From assembly GCA_012510755.1 (NCBI GenBank), contig JAAZHL010000258.1, forward strand, positions 1 through 13,588: 13,588 nucleotides of DNA, in the 5' to 3' direction. The notes beneath the pieces were generated by a model. It did no database searches. It saw only the letters and a list, made by a program, of their open reading frames with translations, and was not told the origin of the DNA. The translations under genes and the position numbers were made by a program. Origin of the DNA: Leucobacter sp. Its GTDB lineage: Bacteria; Actinomycetota; Actinomycetes; Actinomycetales; Microbacteriaceae. Below, in pieces: positions 1 through 6,972 of the stretch; the stretch's first letter is position 1, and each line of letters opens with the position of its first letter.

Positions 1-1209
1 ATGCTTGGGAGCCCCCGTCATCGAGCCACCGAGCATGCAGGCGGCAAGCGCGTCGTAGACGTCAGTTCCTGTGCGCCGGCGCCCGCTAACGGTGCTCACC
101 AGCTGGTGCACGCGCGGGTGGCTCTCGACACGCAAGAACCCGGTCACCCCCACACTGCCTGGCTCGCACACCTTGCTGAGATCGTTGCGCATGAGGTCAA
201 CAATCATCAGATTTTCTGCGCGCTCTTTCGGGTCGGCAGCAAGCTCGGCGGCGAGCTCAGCGTCGGCCTCAGGTGTGGCACCGCGAGGGCGGGTGCCCTT
301 AATGGGGTGGGTGGCAATGTCGTCACCGCGCACGCTGAGAAAACGCTCGGGGCTCGCGCTCACGAGAGCACGGTCGCCCGCGACGATGACCGCACCCCGC
401 ACGGCGACGCCCGCTTCAGTGCGCAGGCGCAAATACAGTGGCAGCGGCTCGACACCCGGCGCCGCGGTCTGCACCGAATCGGTGAGGCACAGCACGTATG
501 CTTCGCCTTCTCGAATTGCTGCCCTGCAGGCTGCAACCTGTGACAGGTAGTCGCGGTCACTGTGGCGCCAGCGGCCGGTCTCTGTTGTCTCTGCGGGTGC
601 CTCAGAGTGCACGTGCGCCGGTGGCACGAGTGGGTGCGCAGGTGGCGCGAGTGGAAGTGTCGGTGCCACAGGCAGGTGCGCCGCTGGCGCGAGTGGGAGT
701 GTCTGCGCCAATGGAGCCGACGTCGCGCGCGGCCGGTCGTCACCAGCGTGCAGACCCAGCCGCTCGGCCCAGTGCGCGAGAGCCTCGGCACTCTCGCCGT
801 GCAGTTCGGCGCGGCCGCTTGCGTGGTCGAGCACCAACAGCACCGTGGGCCGCAGAGCGAACGCCGGCGGTTCAGAGTCCATGGCCGGCGGCAACCCCAT
901 CAGCGCCACACCGAATTCGTACGACAGCCCCACGACCCACGCCGCGGCGGCCCGATTGTGTCGCGCGGCAACCTGATTCGCAGAGCGCTCTGCGAAGCGC
1001 TGCGCGTCTCGCAGCCGCTCGAGGAATGCCGCCTCGTCGCCGCGCTCGCAGACCGCCACCTCATCAGCGCACCCCAGGTAGCTCAAGCCCTGGCGACCAC
1101 CGGGTTCGGTCGCTTCACCATCGAGCCAGAACCAATCGAAGCCTGTTCGCGCGCAGGCGGCAGCAACTGCGGCCACATCGTCGGGCCAATCCACTGCTCG
1201 CACTGCCAC
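1..1209 (-). CDS. pabB: Aminodeoxychorismate synthase component I (PabB), C-terminus cut off by window edge
   Basis: Chorismate-binding enzyme that, with a PabA-type glutamine amidotransferase, aminates chorismate to 4-amino-4-deoxychorismate for folate synthesis in the cytoplasm. The minus-strand frame is open from the window edge to an in-frame TAG at 1219-1221. Diagnostic motifs are IKGTRPRG (about residues 303-310, with the PabB-type catalytic Lys at about 304), ERAENLMIVDLMRNDL, HQLVSTVSG and GSMTGAPK at about residues 395-402. In E. coli PabB about 90 residues follow that last motif, so roughly that much is missing here. The start is GTG at 1209 with AGGG (complement of 1217-1220) 7 bases upstream; GTG at 1203 is an alternative. 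The Lys in IKGTRPRG fits PabB or TrpE rather than isochorismate synthase. The divergent pabC-like neighbour favours PabB over TrpE. A Pro/Ala/Leu/His-rich linker (about residues 166-200) separates the N-terminal part from the chorismate-binding domain. No PabA domain is fused in the visible part. Confidence 0.88.
   Translation of the reverse strand, partial: MAVRAVDWPDDVAAVAAACARTGFDWFWLDGEATEPGGRQGLSYLGCADEVAVCERGDEAAFLERLRDAQRFAERSANQVAARHNRAAAAWVVGLSYEFGVALMGLPPAMDSEPPAFALRPTVLLVLDHASGRAELHGESAEALAHWAERLGLHAGDDRPRATSAPLAQTLPLAPAAHLPVAPTLPLAPPAHPLVPPAHVHSEAPAETTETGRWRHSDRDYLSQVAACRAAIREGEAYVLCLTDSVQTAAPGVEPLPLYLRLRTEAGVAVRGAVIVAGDRALVSASPERFLSVRGDDIATHPIKGTRPRGATPEADAELAAELAADPKERAENLMIVDLMRNDLSKVCEPGSVGVTGFLRVESHPRVHQLVSTVSGRRRTGTDVYDALAACMLGGSMTGAPKH
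622..710. repeat. In-frame 21/42-bp degenerate tandem repeat in the pabB linker
   Basis: Two 26-base copies (643-668 and 685-710) differ at only three positions and lie 42 bases apart. A third, more degraded copy begins at 622, which gives an underlying 21-base period. Because the period is a multiple of three, the reading frame is kept. On the minus strand it encodes heptad-like units such as TLPLAPAAH and TLPLAPPAH. The repeat lies between the two halves of PabB, where length change should be tolerated. Confidence 0.75.
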
Positions 1210-1523
1210 CTGATAACCCTACTGCGCGCCTCACTAACGTCGAAGCGCCCGCCCGCGGGGGCGCTCACCATGGACAACCTCAAGAACAGGGAATTATCGA
1301 CAACGAAAGGTGGAACCTTGCATGTCACTCTCCGCAGCTGGCGCACATGTCACTCTCCGCAGCTGGCACACATGTCACTCTCCGCAGATGGGCAGTAGAT
1401 GTCGTAGTTCTTGGTGGAGGCAGCATCTAGTGCCCACTTGAGGCGCGGTGCGCCGAGGGGCTCAAGCCTTCCGGTGAACCGAGCCTCGATCAACCCGCCT
1501 CCGATGAATGAGAAGATGTTCAC
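1210..1523. other. Divergent intergenic region between pabB and pabC
   Basis: This 314-base gap separates the divergent starts of pabB and the pabC-like gene. It contains a GC-rich inverted repeat (AGCGCCC at 1244-1250 pairing with GGGCGCT at 1259-1265, 8-base loop, no T-run), an AT-richer stretch around 1290-1320, and three direct 25-bp repeats at 1321-1395. It should also hold promoters for both genes, but no convincing -35/-10 pair was found. On the minus strand a frame is open from within pabC down to 1350 and reads through this gap (see findings). No known protein was recognised in it. Confidence 0.6.
1321..1395. repeat. Three direct 25-bp repeats, possible insertion-sequence end remnant
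   Basis: Units lie at 1321-1345, 1346-1370 and 1371-1395. Each begins CATGTCACTCTCCGCAG. The first two differ at a single base; the third diverges in its last 9 bases. Spaced, directly repeated transposase-binding sites starting with TGTCA are typical of IS21-like element ends, so a relic end is a reasonable guess. No inverted partner, transposase gene or target duplication was seen in the window, so the origin is unproven. Operator sites for the divergent pab genes are the main alternative. Confidence 0.6.
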
Positions 1524-2411
1524 ATGTCTGCCCACACCGCGTTGCGAGTCGCCGATTCGTTTCGGGTGCGCGCACACCCGGTGACCGGCGTCGTAGAGGC
1601 CCGGGCATTCGACGCCCACATTGCGCGGTTTCGCGCGGCGGTGCTCGCCACCGCCGTTGGTAACGATGACCTCATCAGCCAGCTTGATTCGTTTTTGGCC
1701 GACGCAGCGACACAGATTGCAGACTTTGGCGAGGGGTGGCCGCGCCTCGAGTTGTGGGGCACCGTGCCGGGCACCGCACCAAGCACTAAGCCGGGCACCG
1801 CACCAAGCACTGAGCCGGGCACCGCACCAAGCACTGAGTCGAACACCGAAGACTCCGCTGAACAAGACCCCACCGCGCGCACTGCTTCTCCCATTCAACT
1901 GGAGTTGCGCGTCGCGCTGCGCCCCCTGCCGCCGTTGCACGACACGATCAATCTGCGCACCGCGGGGCATGTGCCCGTCGCGCACCCCGAGCTCAAGGGA
2001 CCCAACCTCGAGCAGTACTCAGCGATCAATCGCGACCTCGGCGCAGAGGGTGTGCTGCTCGATCGAGACGGGCACGTGCTTGAAGGCACGACCACCAGCC
2101 TGCTGTGGTGGCAGCGCGAGACGTTGCACCGCGCCCAAACGGCGGGGCGACTCGCCTCAATTACCGAGGCGCTCACGATCGACGTGGCGACCGCAGGCAG
2201 CAAACACCCGGCGGCACTCGCTCACCCCAGCTCCGTTACCCTGAGCGATCTTGCTGCCTTTGAGGTGTGGGCAGTAAATGCCTTGCACGGCATACGACCG
2301 GTTCGCAGTATCAACGGCGTGCCCGCTGTCGCACCCGATGCAGAGCGGCTCGCCCGGGTTCAGGCTGGGCTCGACCTCAGATGGAAGCCCGTACGCTTCG
2401 CATCAACGTAA
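1524..2411 (+). CDS. pabC: Class IV aminotransferase, probable aminodeoxychorismate lyase
   Basis: PLP-dependent fold-type IV enzyme of 295 residues. As PabC it would convert aminodeoxychorismate to p-aminobenzoate plus pyruvate. Visible class IV features are FDAHIARFR near residue 29, the probable PLP-binding Lys158 in ELKGPNLEQYSAI, LLDRDGHVLEGTT (residues 178-190, with Glu187), and AFEVWAVNALHGIRPVRSING (residues 245-265), the usual C-terminal phosphate-site region. After EGTT the sequence reads TSLLWW, where many relatives have an Asn (EGTTSN). The start is ATG 1524; upstream there is only a weak purine stretch (GAGAAG). Residues 82-105 are a threefold Thr/Pro/Ala repeat absent from the class IV core as I know it. 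The divergent pabB next door argues for PabC; a branched-chain or D-amino-acid aminotransferase is the alternative. The gene converges on cydC with a 39-base gap and no obvious terminator. Confidence 0.78.
   Translation: MSAHTALRVADSFRVRAHPVTGVVEARAFDAHIARFRAAVLATAVGNDDLISQLDSFLADAATQIADFGEGWPRLELWGTVPGTAPSTKPGTAPSTEPGTAPSTESNTEDSAEQDPTARTASPIQLELRVALRPLPPLHDTINLRTAGHVPVAHPELKGPNLEQYSAINRDLGAEGVLLDRDGHVLEGTTTSLLWWQRETLHRAQTAGRLASITEALTIDVATAGSKHPAALAHPSSVTLSDLAAFEVWAVNALHGIRPVRSINGVPAVAPDAERLARVQAGLDLRWKPVRFAST
1767..1838. repeat. In-frame 24-bp tandem repeat (three copies) inside pabC
   Basis: Copies at 1767-1790, 1791-1814 and 1815-1838 are identical except for one A/G difference in the last codon of the first copy. 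Each encodes PGTAPST followed by K or E. The near-identity of the copies points to a recent duplication or slippage event. A shorter degenerate copy follows from 1839. The insert lies between the N-terminal subdomain and the strand starting at about residue 124, probably as a surface loop. Confidence 0.9.
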
Positions 2412-2450
2412 CTGCCGCGACTGATTTGCGCATACCGCAGGCACTGCGAG

Positions 2451-4145
2451 CTACAGCGAGAGGTGCGTGGCCGAAATGTTTGCGGGCAGTTCAGTGTGGG
2501 TGATCAAGATCACTGCTCGATCGGCGGGCACGGCCCCCAGCATCTCGGTGAGCAGCCGGTCGGCAAGTTCACGATCCACTCCGGCGGTTGGTTCATCAAG
2601 AATGAGCACTTCAAAGTCTGCGAGGATCGCGCGAGCCAATGCGATGCGCTGCGCCTGCCCGCCAGACACCAGTGCTCCGCGCTCACCCACCGGGGCGTCG
2701 AGCCCACCGCGTGCGACGAGCCACTCGCCGAGCCCCACTTGTTCGAGCACCTGAATGAGTTGCTCATCTGTCGCGGTGTCGCGGGCAAATTTCAGGTTCT
2801 GACGCAGGTCCGCGTCGAACAGGTGCGGCTGTTGTTCGATGAGCCCCACTGTGCGACGCACGGCAGCGCCACCGAGCGCGCGTGCTTCAACCCCTCGCAA
2901 TCGGTACTCGCCCTCGTATTCGAGCAGCCTCACGAGCGCCAGCGCGAGCGTTGATTTGCCCGCACCGCTTTCGCCAGTAATCACGAGGGTGCTGCCACGG
3001 TGCAGCTCAAAGTTCACCCCGGCCACCGCAGGGGCTGCTGCCCCAGGGTGGCGCACAGACAAGCCCCGTGTGGCGATCACCGGTTCGTGGTCTTCAAGGG
3101 CTGCGCTTGGTAAAGTGACGCCCGGCTGCGGCCCCTCGGCGGGAATCTCTAGGGGCAATGGAGTCTCGGTGAGCACGGCAACTCGGCTCGCGCTCGCACG
3201 CACCGTGCGCCGGGCGACGAGTGCCGCGGGAACCTGTGCGAACACTTCAAATACCGCGGCAGGCACAATCACTGCGGCCGCAAACAACGGAGCCGAGAGG
3301 CTGCTACCGTCCAAGGAATACCCTGGGGCGAGTGCCATGATGATGGCGACCGAGGCGAGGCCCGAGGCGAGCGAGAGCAGCGCTGCGGTGAGACCGGCTG
3401 AGCGGGTTCGGGTGGTCTGCGCGTCAGCCAGGCGACGCTCAGCGGCCACGATCTTCTCGCGCTGCTCTGCCACGGCGCCGTAGGCGGTGAGCACATGCGC
3501 GGCTGAGAATCGTTCGAGCAGCAGATCGGCAAGGGCTGCTCGCGCTTCGCTTAACGCGTGATCGCTTCGTGCCGATACGCGCTGTGAGAGCCAGATCGCC
3601 AGGCCGCCTGCGATGATGAGAGCCGCAGCCAAAATGAGTGTGGCGATTGGTGAAATTAGCGCGAGCACGACCAGGCTCAAGCCAACCACAATGAGACTCA
3701 CGAGCAATGGTTGTCGCACACGCAGCGGCTCATCTTGCAATTGGTCGAGATCATCAACAAACGCAGCAAGCACGTCGCCTCGGCGGTGCGATTCAATCGC
3801 CCCGGGGACGCGCGGTACCAGCGCTTCAAACGTTTCTGACCTGAGCGTTGCGAGTTGTGCGAAAGCGGCATCATGGCTGGCAAGACGCTCAGCATAACGA
3901 AACGCGGCTCGCCCAATGGCAAAGGCCCGTACGCCGACGATCGCAAACGTGAGGTGCAAGATCGGGGGCTGCTCGCCAGCCCGCACAATCAGCCACATGC
4001 TGAGGGCGAGCAGGCCCACCACGCAGATGTCGGCGAACACGCCAAGTGAGATGCCGAGTGCCGCACGTCGAGGCGAAGGGGTGGCTCGGCGCGCCACCGA
4101 GGCGATGTCTGATTTGCTCAGTTGCTGGGCTGCAGATGCGCTCAC
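2451..4145 (-). CDS. cydC: CydC, subunit of the CydDC ABC transporter for cytochrome bd assembly
   Basis: Half-transporter of 564 residues: an N-terminal membrane domain with hydrophobic segments at about 30-55, 62-80, 147-187 and 250-310, then an ATPase domain. Walker A is GESGAGKST (391-399), Q-loop region EQQPHLF (437-443), signature VSGGQ (493-497, with Val instead of the usual Leu), Walker B VLILDEP (513-519) and H-loop His550. In E. coli, CydDC exports glutathione and cysteine and/or handles haem, and is required to assemble cytochrome bd; an actinobacterial homologue probably has an equivalent role with its own thiols or haem, but the substrate cannot be read from sequence. The GTG start overlaps the cydD stop as GTGA, so translation is probably coupled. 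It is the last gene of cydABDC and stops with TAG at 2451. Confidence 0.93.
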   Translation of the reverse strand: MSASAAQQLSKSDIASVARRATPSPRRAALGISLGVFADICVVGLLALSMWLIVRAGEQPPILHLTFAIVGVRAFAIGRAAFRYAERLASHDAAFAQLATLRSETFEALVPRVPGAIESHRRGDVLAAFVDDLDQLQDEPLRVRQPLLVSLIVVGLSLVVLALISPIATLILAAALIIAGGLAIWLSQRVSARSDHALSEARAALADLLLERFSAAHVLTAYGAVAEQREKIVAAERRLADAQTTRTRSAGLTAALLSLASGLASVAIIMALAPGYSLDGSSLSAPLFAAAVIVPAAVFEVFAQVPAALVARRTVRASASRVAVLTETPLPLEIPAEGPQPGVTLPSAALEDHEPVIATRGLSVRHPGAAAPAVAGVNFELHRGSTLVITGESGAGKSTLALALVRLLEYEGEYRLRGVEARALGGAAVRRTVGLIEQQPHLFDADLRQNLKFARDTATDEQLIQVLEQVGLGEWLVARGGLDAPVGERGALVSGGQAQRIALARAILADFEVLILDEPTAGVDRELADRLLTEMLGAVPADRAVILITHTELPANISATHLSL

Positions 4146-5902
4146 GTTGCCGCCCCCGTCTGTGCAGCACCAACCTGCGCTGCCCCTGTCTGGGCCGCCT
4201 CAGTCTGCGCTGCTTCATTCTGCGCTGCTTCGTTCTGGGCTGCCTGAATCTGCACTGTGCGATCTGCGGCGGCGATCAGCGCGTGGCGGTGACTCACAAT
4301 CAGCACTGCGCGGCCGGCCGCTGCTTCGTCGCGAAGCACTCGTGCGACGCCCGCTTCGCTCACAGCATCAAGTGCCGAGCTGGGCTCGTCGAGCACAAGC
4401 GCACCCGCGTCAGTCACCCAGGCCCGGTAGAGCGCTCGCGCGATCGCGACACGCTGCGATTGGCCGCCCGACAGACCAGCCCCCTGCACGCCGAGCTGCA
4501 GATCGGTGCCAATGTTGTGCAATCCCACGGCGTCAAGTGCGCGTCGCACCATCGCTTCGTCTGGCTGCGGCTCGCCGAGCGCCACGTTCTCTGCAACGCT
4601 GCCCTGCATGAGGCTCGGCCGCTGACCCGCCCACGCGAGCTGTGCTGGCCAAGTGAGGTCACCCCGTGTTGGCTGCACGAAGCCAAGTAACGCCGCGATC
4701 AGCGTGCTCTTGCCTGCACCAGATGGGCCCACGAGCGCGACCACCTCGCCGGGCTGCACGCTGAACGTGACCGGCCCGACGATGATGTGTTCGCTGCGAC
4801 GCACCTCTACCTGTGCAAAATGAATGCCAGCACTGTGTGCGCGAGAGGCCGAGCTGGCAGGGGCTGCGGCTATCGCAGCGGGGTCGCTCGATGAGGGCGT
4901 GGTTGGGCTCTCGATAATTTCGAATATTTGTTCTGAGGCGGCAAGGCCCTCGGTAGACGAGTGAAACGCGCTGCCCACCTGACGAATTGGCAAGAACGTC
5001 TCAGGCAGCAGCAACAGCACAAACAGCCCGAGAGCGAGTGGAAATTCACCGGCGACCAGTCTGGTGCCAACCGTGACTGCGACAAGAGCAATAGAGAACG
5101 TGCCAGCGAGGTCAAGCACAAACCCTGACAGAAACGTCACGCGAAGCACATGCATCGTGCGGTTGCGATACTCCCCCGCTTCCCGGGTGATGCGCCTCAC
5201 CTGTTTGTCTTCGCGCCCGAAAATCTTGAGCGTGGTCAGGCCTTCGACGACATCGAGAAACGAGCGAGAAAGATGTTGCAGCTGATCCCACTGCTTTTGC
5301 TGCACAGCGCGCGTGGCGAGGCCAATCAGCACCATGAAGACAGGAATCACCGGGAACACGATGAGCACGGTGATGCCACTCAGCGGGTCGGCCAAGAGCA
5401 CCACCAGCACGAGCAGCGGGGTCGCACAGATGGTCAGAATGAGCTGCGGCAGGTAGCTCGAGAAATAGCCATCAAGGGCGTCGAGCCCCCGCCCCAACAC
5501 CGTAGCGGCGCGCACATCTGCAGTGCCCGCGAAGGTGTCAGGAGAGCGAGAGTCAATCGCGTCAAGCGCCGCTTTTCGAAGCTCAGATTTCACCTTGACA
5601 GCGCCCCGCGAGGCAAGCAAGTCCATGCCCCACCCTGCGGCAGATCGCACGACGAGCGCGACATTACCCATGAGCATCAACATCGGCAGTTCACCGACAG
5701 GGTACGCTCCTTCGGCCACCCGCCCGGCGGCACCGCCCATACCACCGAGCACCGGCAACGCGAGTGCTGCCACCACCTGAGCGAGACACCAGCACCACGC
5801 GATGATCGCAATGGTGCGAATCACACCAAGAAGCCCCCCGATTACGAGTACACCGCGTGCGCTGCGCGCATATCGCAGGAGTCTCGAATCGAGGGGCTTC
5901 AT
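4142..5902 (-). CDS. cydD: CydD, subunit of the CydDC ABC transporter for cytochrome bd assembly
   Basis: Half-transporter of 586 residues, partner of CydC in the inner-membrane heterodimer needed to mature cytochrome bd. The membrane domain has hydrophobic segments at about 17-50, 72-90, 150-200 and 255-300, and carries the CydD-like stretch SFLDVVEGLTTLKIFGRE (214-231). In the ATPase domain are Walker A GPSGAGKST (392-400), LSGGQ signature (477-481), Walker B LVLDEP (502-507), D-loop SALD and H-loop His538. Residues 332-357 form a Ser/Ala/Pro-rich linker between the two domains. The C-terminus is extended by a 33-residue AAQxx repeat tail. ATG at 5902 lies 10 bases after the cydB stop, and the Shine-Dalgarno match is weak. 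The stop overlaps the cydC start by 4 bases. Confidence 0.94.
   Translation of the reverse strand: MKPLDSRLLRYARSARGVLVIGGLLGVIRTIAIIAWCWCLAQVVAALALPVLGGMGGAAGRVAEGAYPVGELPMLMLMGNVALVVRSAAGWGMDLLASRGAVKVKSELRKAALDAIDSRSPDTFAGTADVRAATVLGRGLDALDGYFSSYLPQLILTICATPLLVLVVLLADPLSGITVLIVFPVIPVFMVLIGLATRAVQQKQWDQLQHLSRSFLDVVEGLTTLKIFGREDKQVRRITREAGEYRNRTMHVLRVTFLSGFVLDLAGTFSIALVAVTVGTRLVAGEFPLALGLFVLLLLPETFLPIRQVGSAFHSSTEGLAASEQIFEIIESPTTPSSSDPAAIAAAPASSASRAHSAGIHFAQVEVRRSEHIIVGPVTFSVQPGEVVALVGPSGAGKSTLIAALLGFVQPTRGDLTWPAQLAWAGQRPSLMQGSVAENVALGEPQPDEAMVRRALDAVGLHNIGTDLQLGVQGAGLSGGQSQRVAIARALYRAWVTDAGALVLDEPSSALDAVSEAGVARVLRDEAAAGRAVLIVSHRHALIAAADRTVQIQAAQNEAAQNEAAQTEAAQTGAAQVGAAQTGAAT
4145..4243. repeat. 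15-bp tandem repeat encoding the C-terminal tail of CydD
   Basis: About 6.6 units of 15 bases encode AAQNE, AAQNE, AAQTE, AAQTG, AAQVG, AAQTG and AAT on the minus strand, ending at the cydD stop. Codons vary between units, so it is older than the pabC repeat. The tail (residues 554-586) lies after the complete ATPase domain and H-loop and is not part of the conserved ABC fold. It directly precedes the cydC GTG start. Confidence 0.88.
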
Positions 5903-5912
5903 CAGATCTATC

Positions 5913-6959
5913 TTAGGCCGTTGCTACCGTTTCGTGTTCGTCGGCCGGAATGTGTTCACGCGACAACCGCTTGCGGAACACCCAGTAGGTCCATGCTTGG
6001 TAGGCAAGCACCAGTGGCAAGGTGAAGATTGCCACCCAGGTCATGAGTTCGAGCGTCTTTTGCGAGCTTGCGCCGCCCGCAATAGTCATCGAGTACGCAG
6101 CGTCAATGTTCGAAATCATGAGGTACGGGAACAACGCCATGAAGATGGTCAACAACGCGAACGCGATGGTCAACGTGTTGAACGTGAACGACCAGCCTTC
6201 GCGACCCTTCAGGTTGAAGAGAATGCCTGCGACCAACGCGACCGCCGCGAGCGCCGCGAATGCGACGATCAGCACGAAGTTGTCATCGTTCAAGTGCTGC
6301 GCGATCGTCCATACCAAGAACACCGCCGCGACCACCAACGTGACGAGGCCGACCTTGGTTGCGAGCGCTCGGGCCCGGTCACGCATGTCACCTGTCGTCT
6401 TCAGTGCAATGAACACTAGGCCGTGGGTGAAGCAGAGCAGCGTCAGCGTAATGCCACCCAAGAGGCCATACGGGTTCAGCAAGGTCAACAGGGTGCCCTC
6501 ATAGAGCCAGCCACCAGTGTCGAGCGTGACGATAGGCAGCCCCTGAATAAGGTTTGCGAATGCGGTGCCCCACAGCAGCGGCGGCAACAACGAACCCCAG
6601 AAGATGAACTGATCGAACCAGTTTGTCCACTTCGCACCCTTGCCCTGGTGACGGTACTCGAACGAGACGCCTCGCAAAATCAGGGCGACAAGGATCAGCA
6701 GCAACGCGAGGTAGAAGCCCGAGAACATCGTGGCGTACCACTCCGGGAATGCCGCAAACAGACACGCGCCGGCGACAATCAGCCAGGTCTCGTTCAGATC
6801 CCACACCGGCCCAATGGTGTTGATCAGCAGTCGCCGATCAACGTTGTCTTTGCCGAGAAAAGGGAGGGCCATGCCGACCCCGAAATCGAAGCCGTCGAGC
6901 ACGAAATACCCGATGAGCAGCACTCCGACGATCAGAAACCAAATAGTAGTGAGTTCCAT
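5913..6959 (-). CDS. cydB: Cytochrome bd quinol oxidase subunit II
   Basis: Integral membrane subunit (348 residues from the chosen start) that pairs with CydA to form the terminal quinol oxidase, which reduces O2 to water with high affinity. Recognisable elements are the N-terminal MELTTIWFLIVGVLLIGY helix, YFVLDGFDFGVGM, GPVWDLNETWL, LRGVSFEYR, and late FPYLMIS; about eight or nine hydrophobic helices are visible, as usual for CydB. I chose ATG at 6959 over ATG at 6965: the AGGAG at 6968-6972 is 8 bases from the former but only 2 from the latter, and CydB proteins normally start close to MELxxxW. It lies 11 bases from the cydA stop and 10 from the cydD start, within one transcription unit. 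Confidence 0.96.
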   Translation of the reverse strand: MELTTIWFLIVGVLLIGYFVLDGFDFGVGMALPFLGKDNVDRRLLINTIGPVWDLNETWLIVAGACLFAAFPEWYATMFSGFYLALLLILVALILRGVSFEYRHQGKGAKWTNWFDQFIFWGSLLPPLLWGTAFANLIQGLPIVTLDTGGWLYEGTLLTLLNPYGLLGGITLTLLCFTHGLVFIALKTTGDMRDRARALATKVGLVTLVVAAVFLVWTIAQHLNDDNFVLIVAFAALAAVALVAGILFNLKGREGWSFTFNTLTIAFALLTIFMALFPYLMISNIDAAYSMTIAGGASSQKTLELMTWVAIFTLPLVLAYQAWTYWVFRKRLSREHIPADEHETVATA

Positions 6960-6967
6960 GTGCATTG

Positions 6968-6972
6968 CTCCT
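6968..6972 (-). promoter_or_regulatory. Ribosome binding site deciding the cydB start
   Basis: AGGAG on the minus strand overlaps the cydA stop region. Its spacing (8 bases to ATG 6959, 2 bases to ATG 6965) selects the downstream ATG. Confidence 0.7.

Noticed and set aside
1244..1265. GC-rich hairpin upstream of pabB as a terminator
   Set aside because: There is no T-run on either strand and it lies between divergent starts, so a terminator makes no sense there. Left as a simple inverted repeat.
498..1430. Long plus-strand ORFs opposite pabB (up to 310 codons)
   Set aside because: These are Arg/Pro/Ala-rich shadows of the well-supported pabB frame, as expected in GC-rich DNA.
1..2411. An undescribed defence or mobile system around the repeats
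   Set aside because: The flanking genes are clear folate-pathway enzymes and no effector, nuclease or transposase reading frame was found.
5150..6025. 291-codon plus-strand ORF opposite cydD/cydB
   Set aside because: Antisense shadow of two clear membrane protein genes; its His/Arg/Glu-rich composition is typical of reverse reading of hydrophobic codons.
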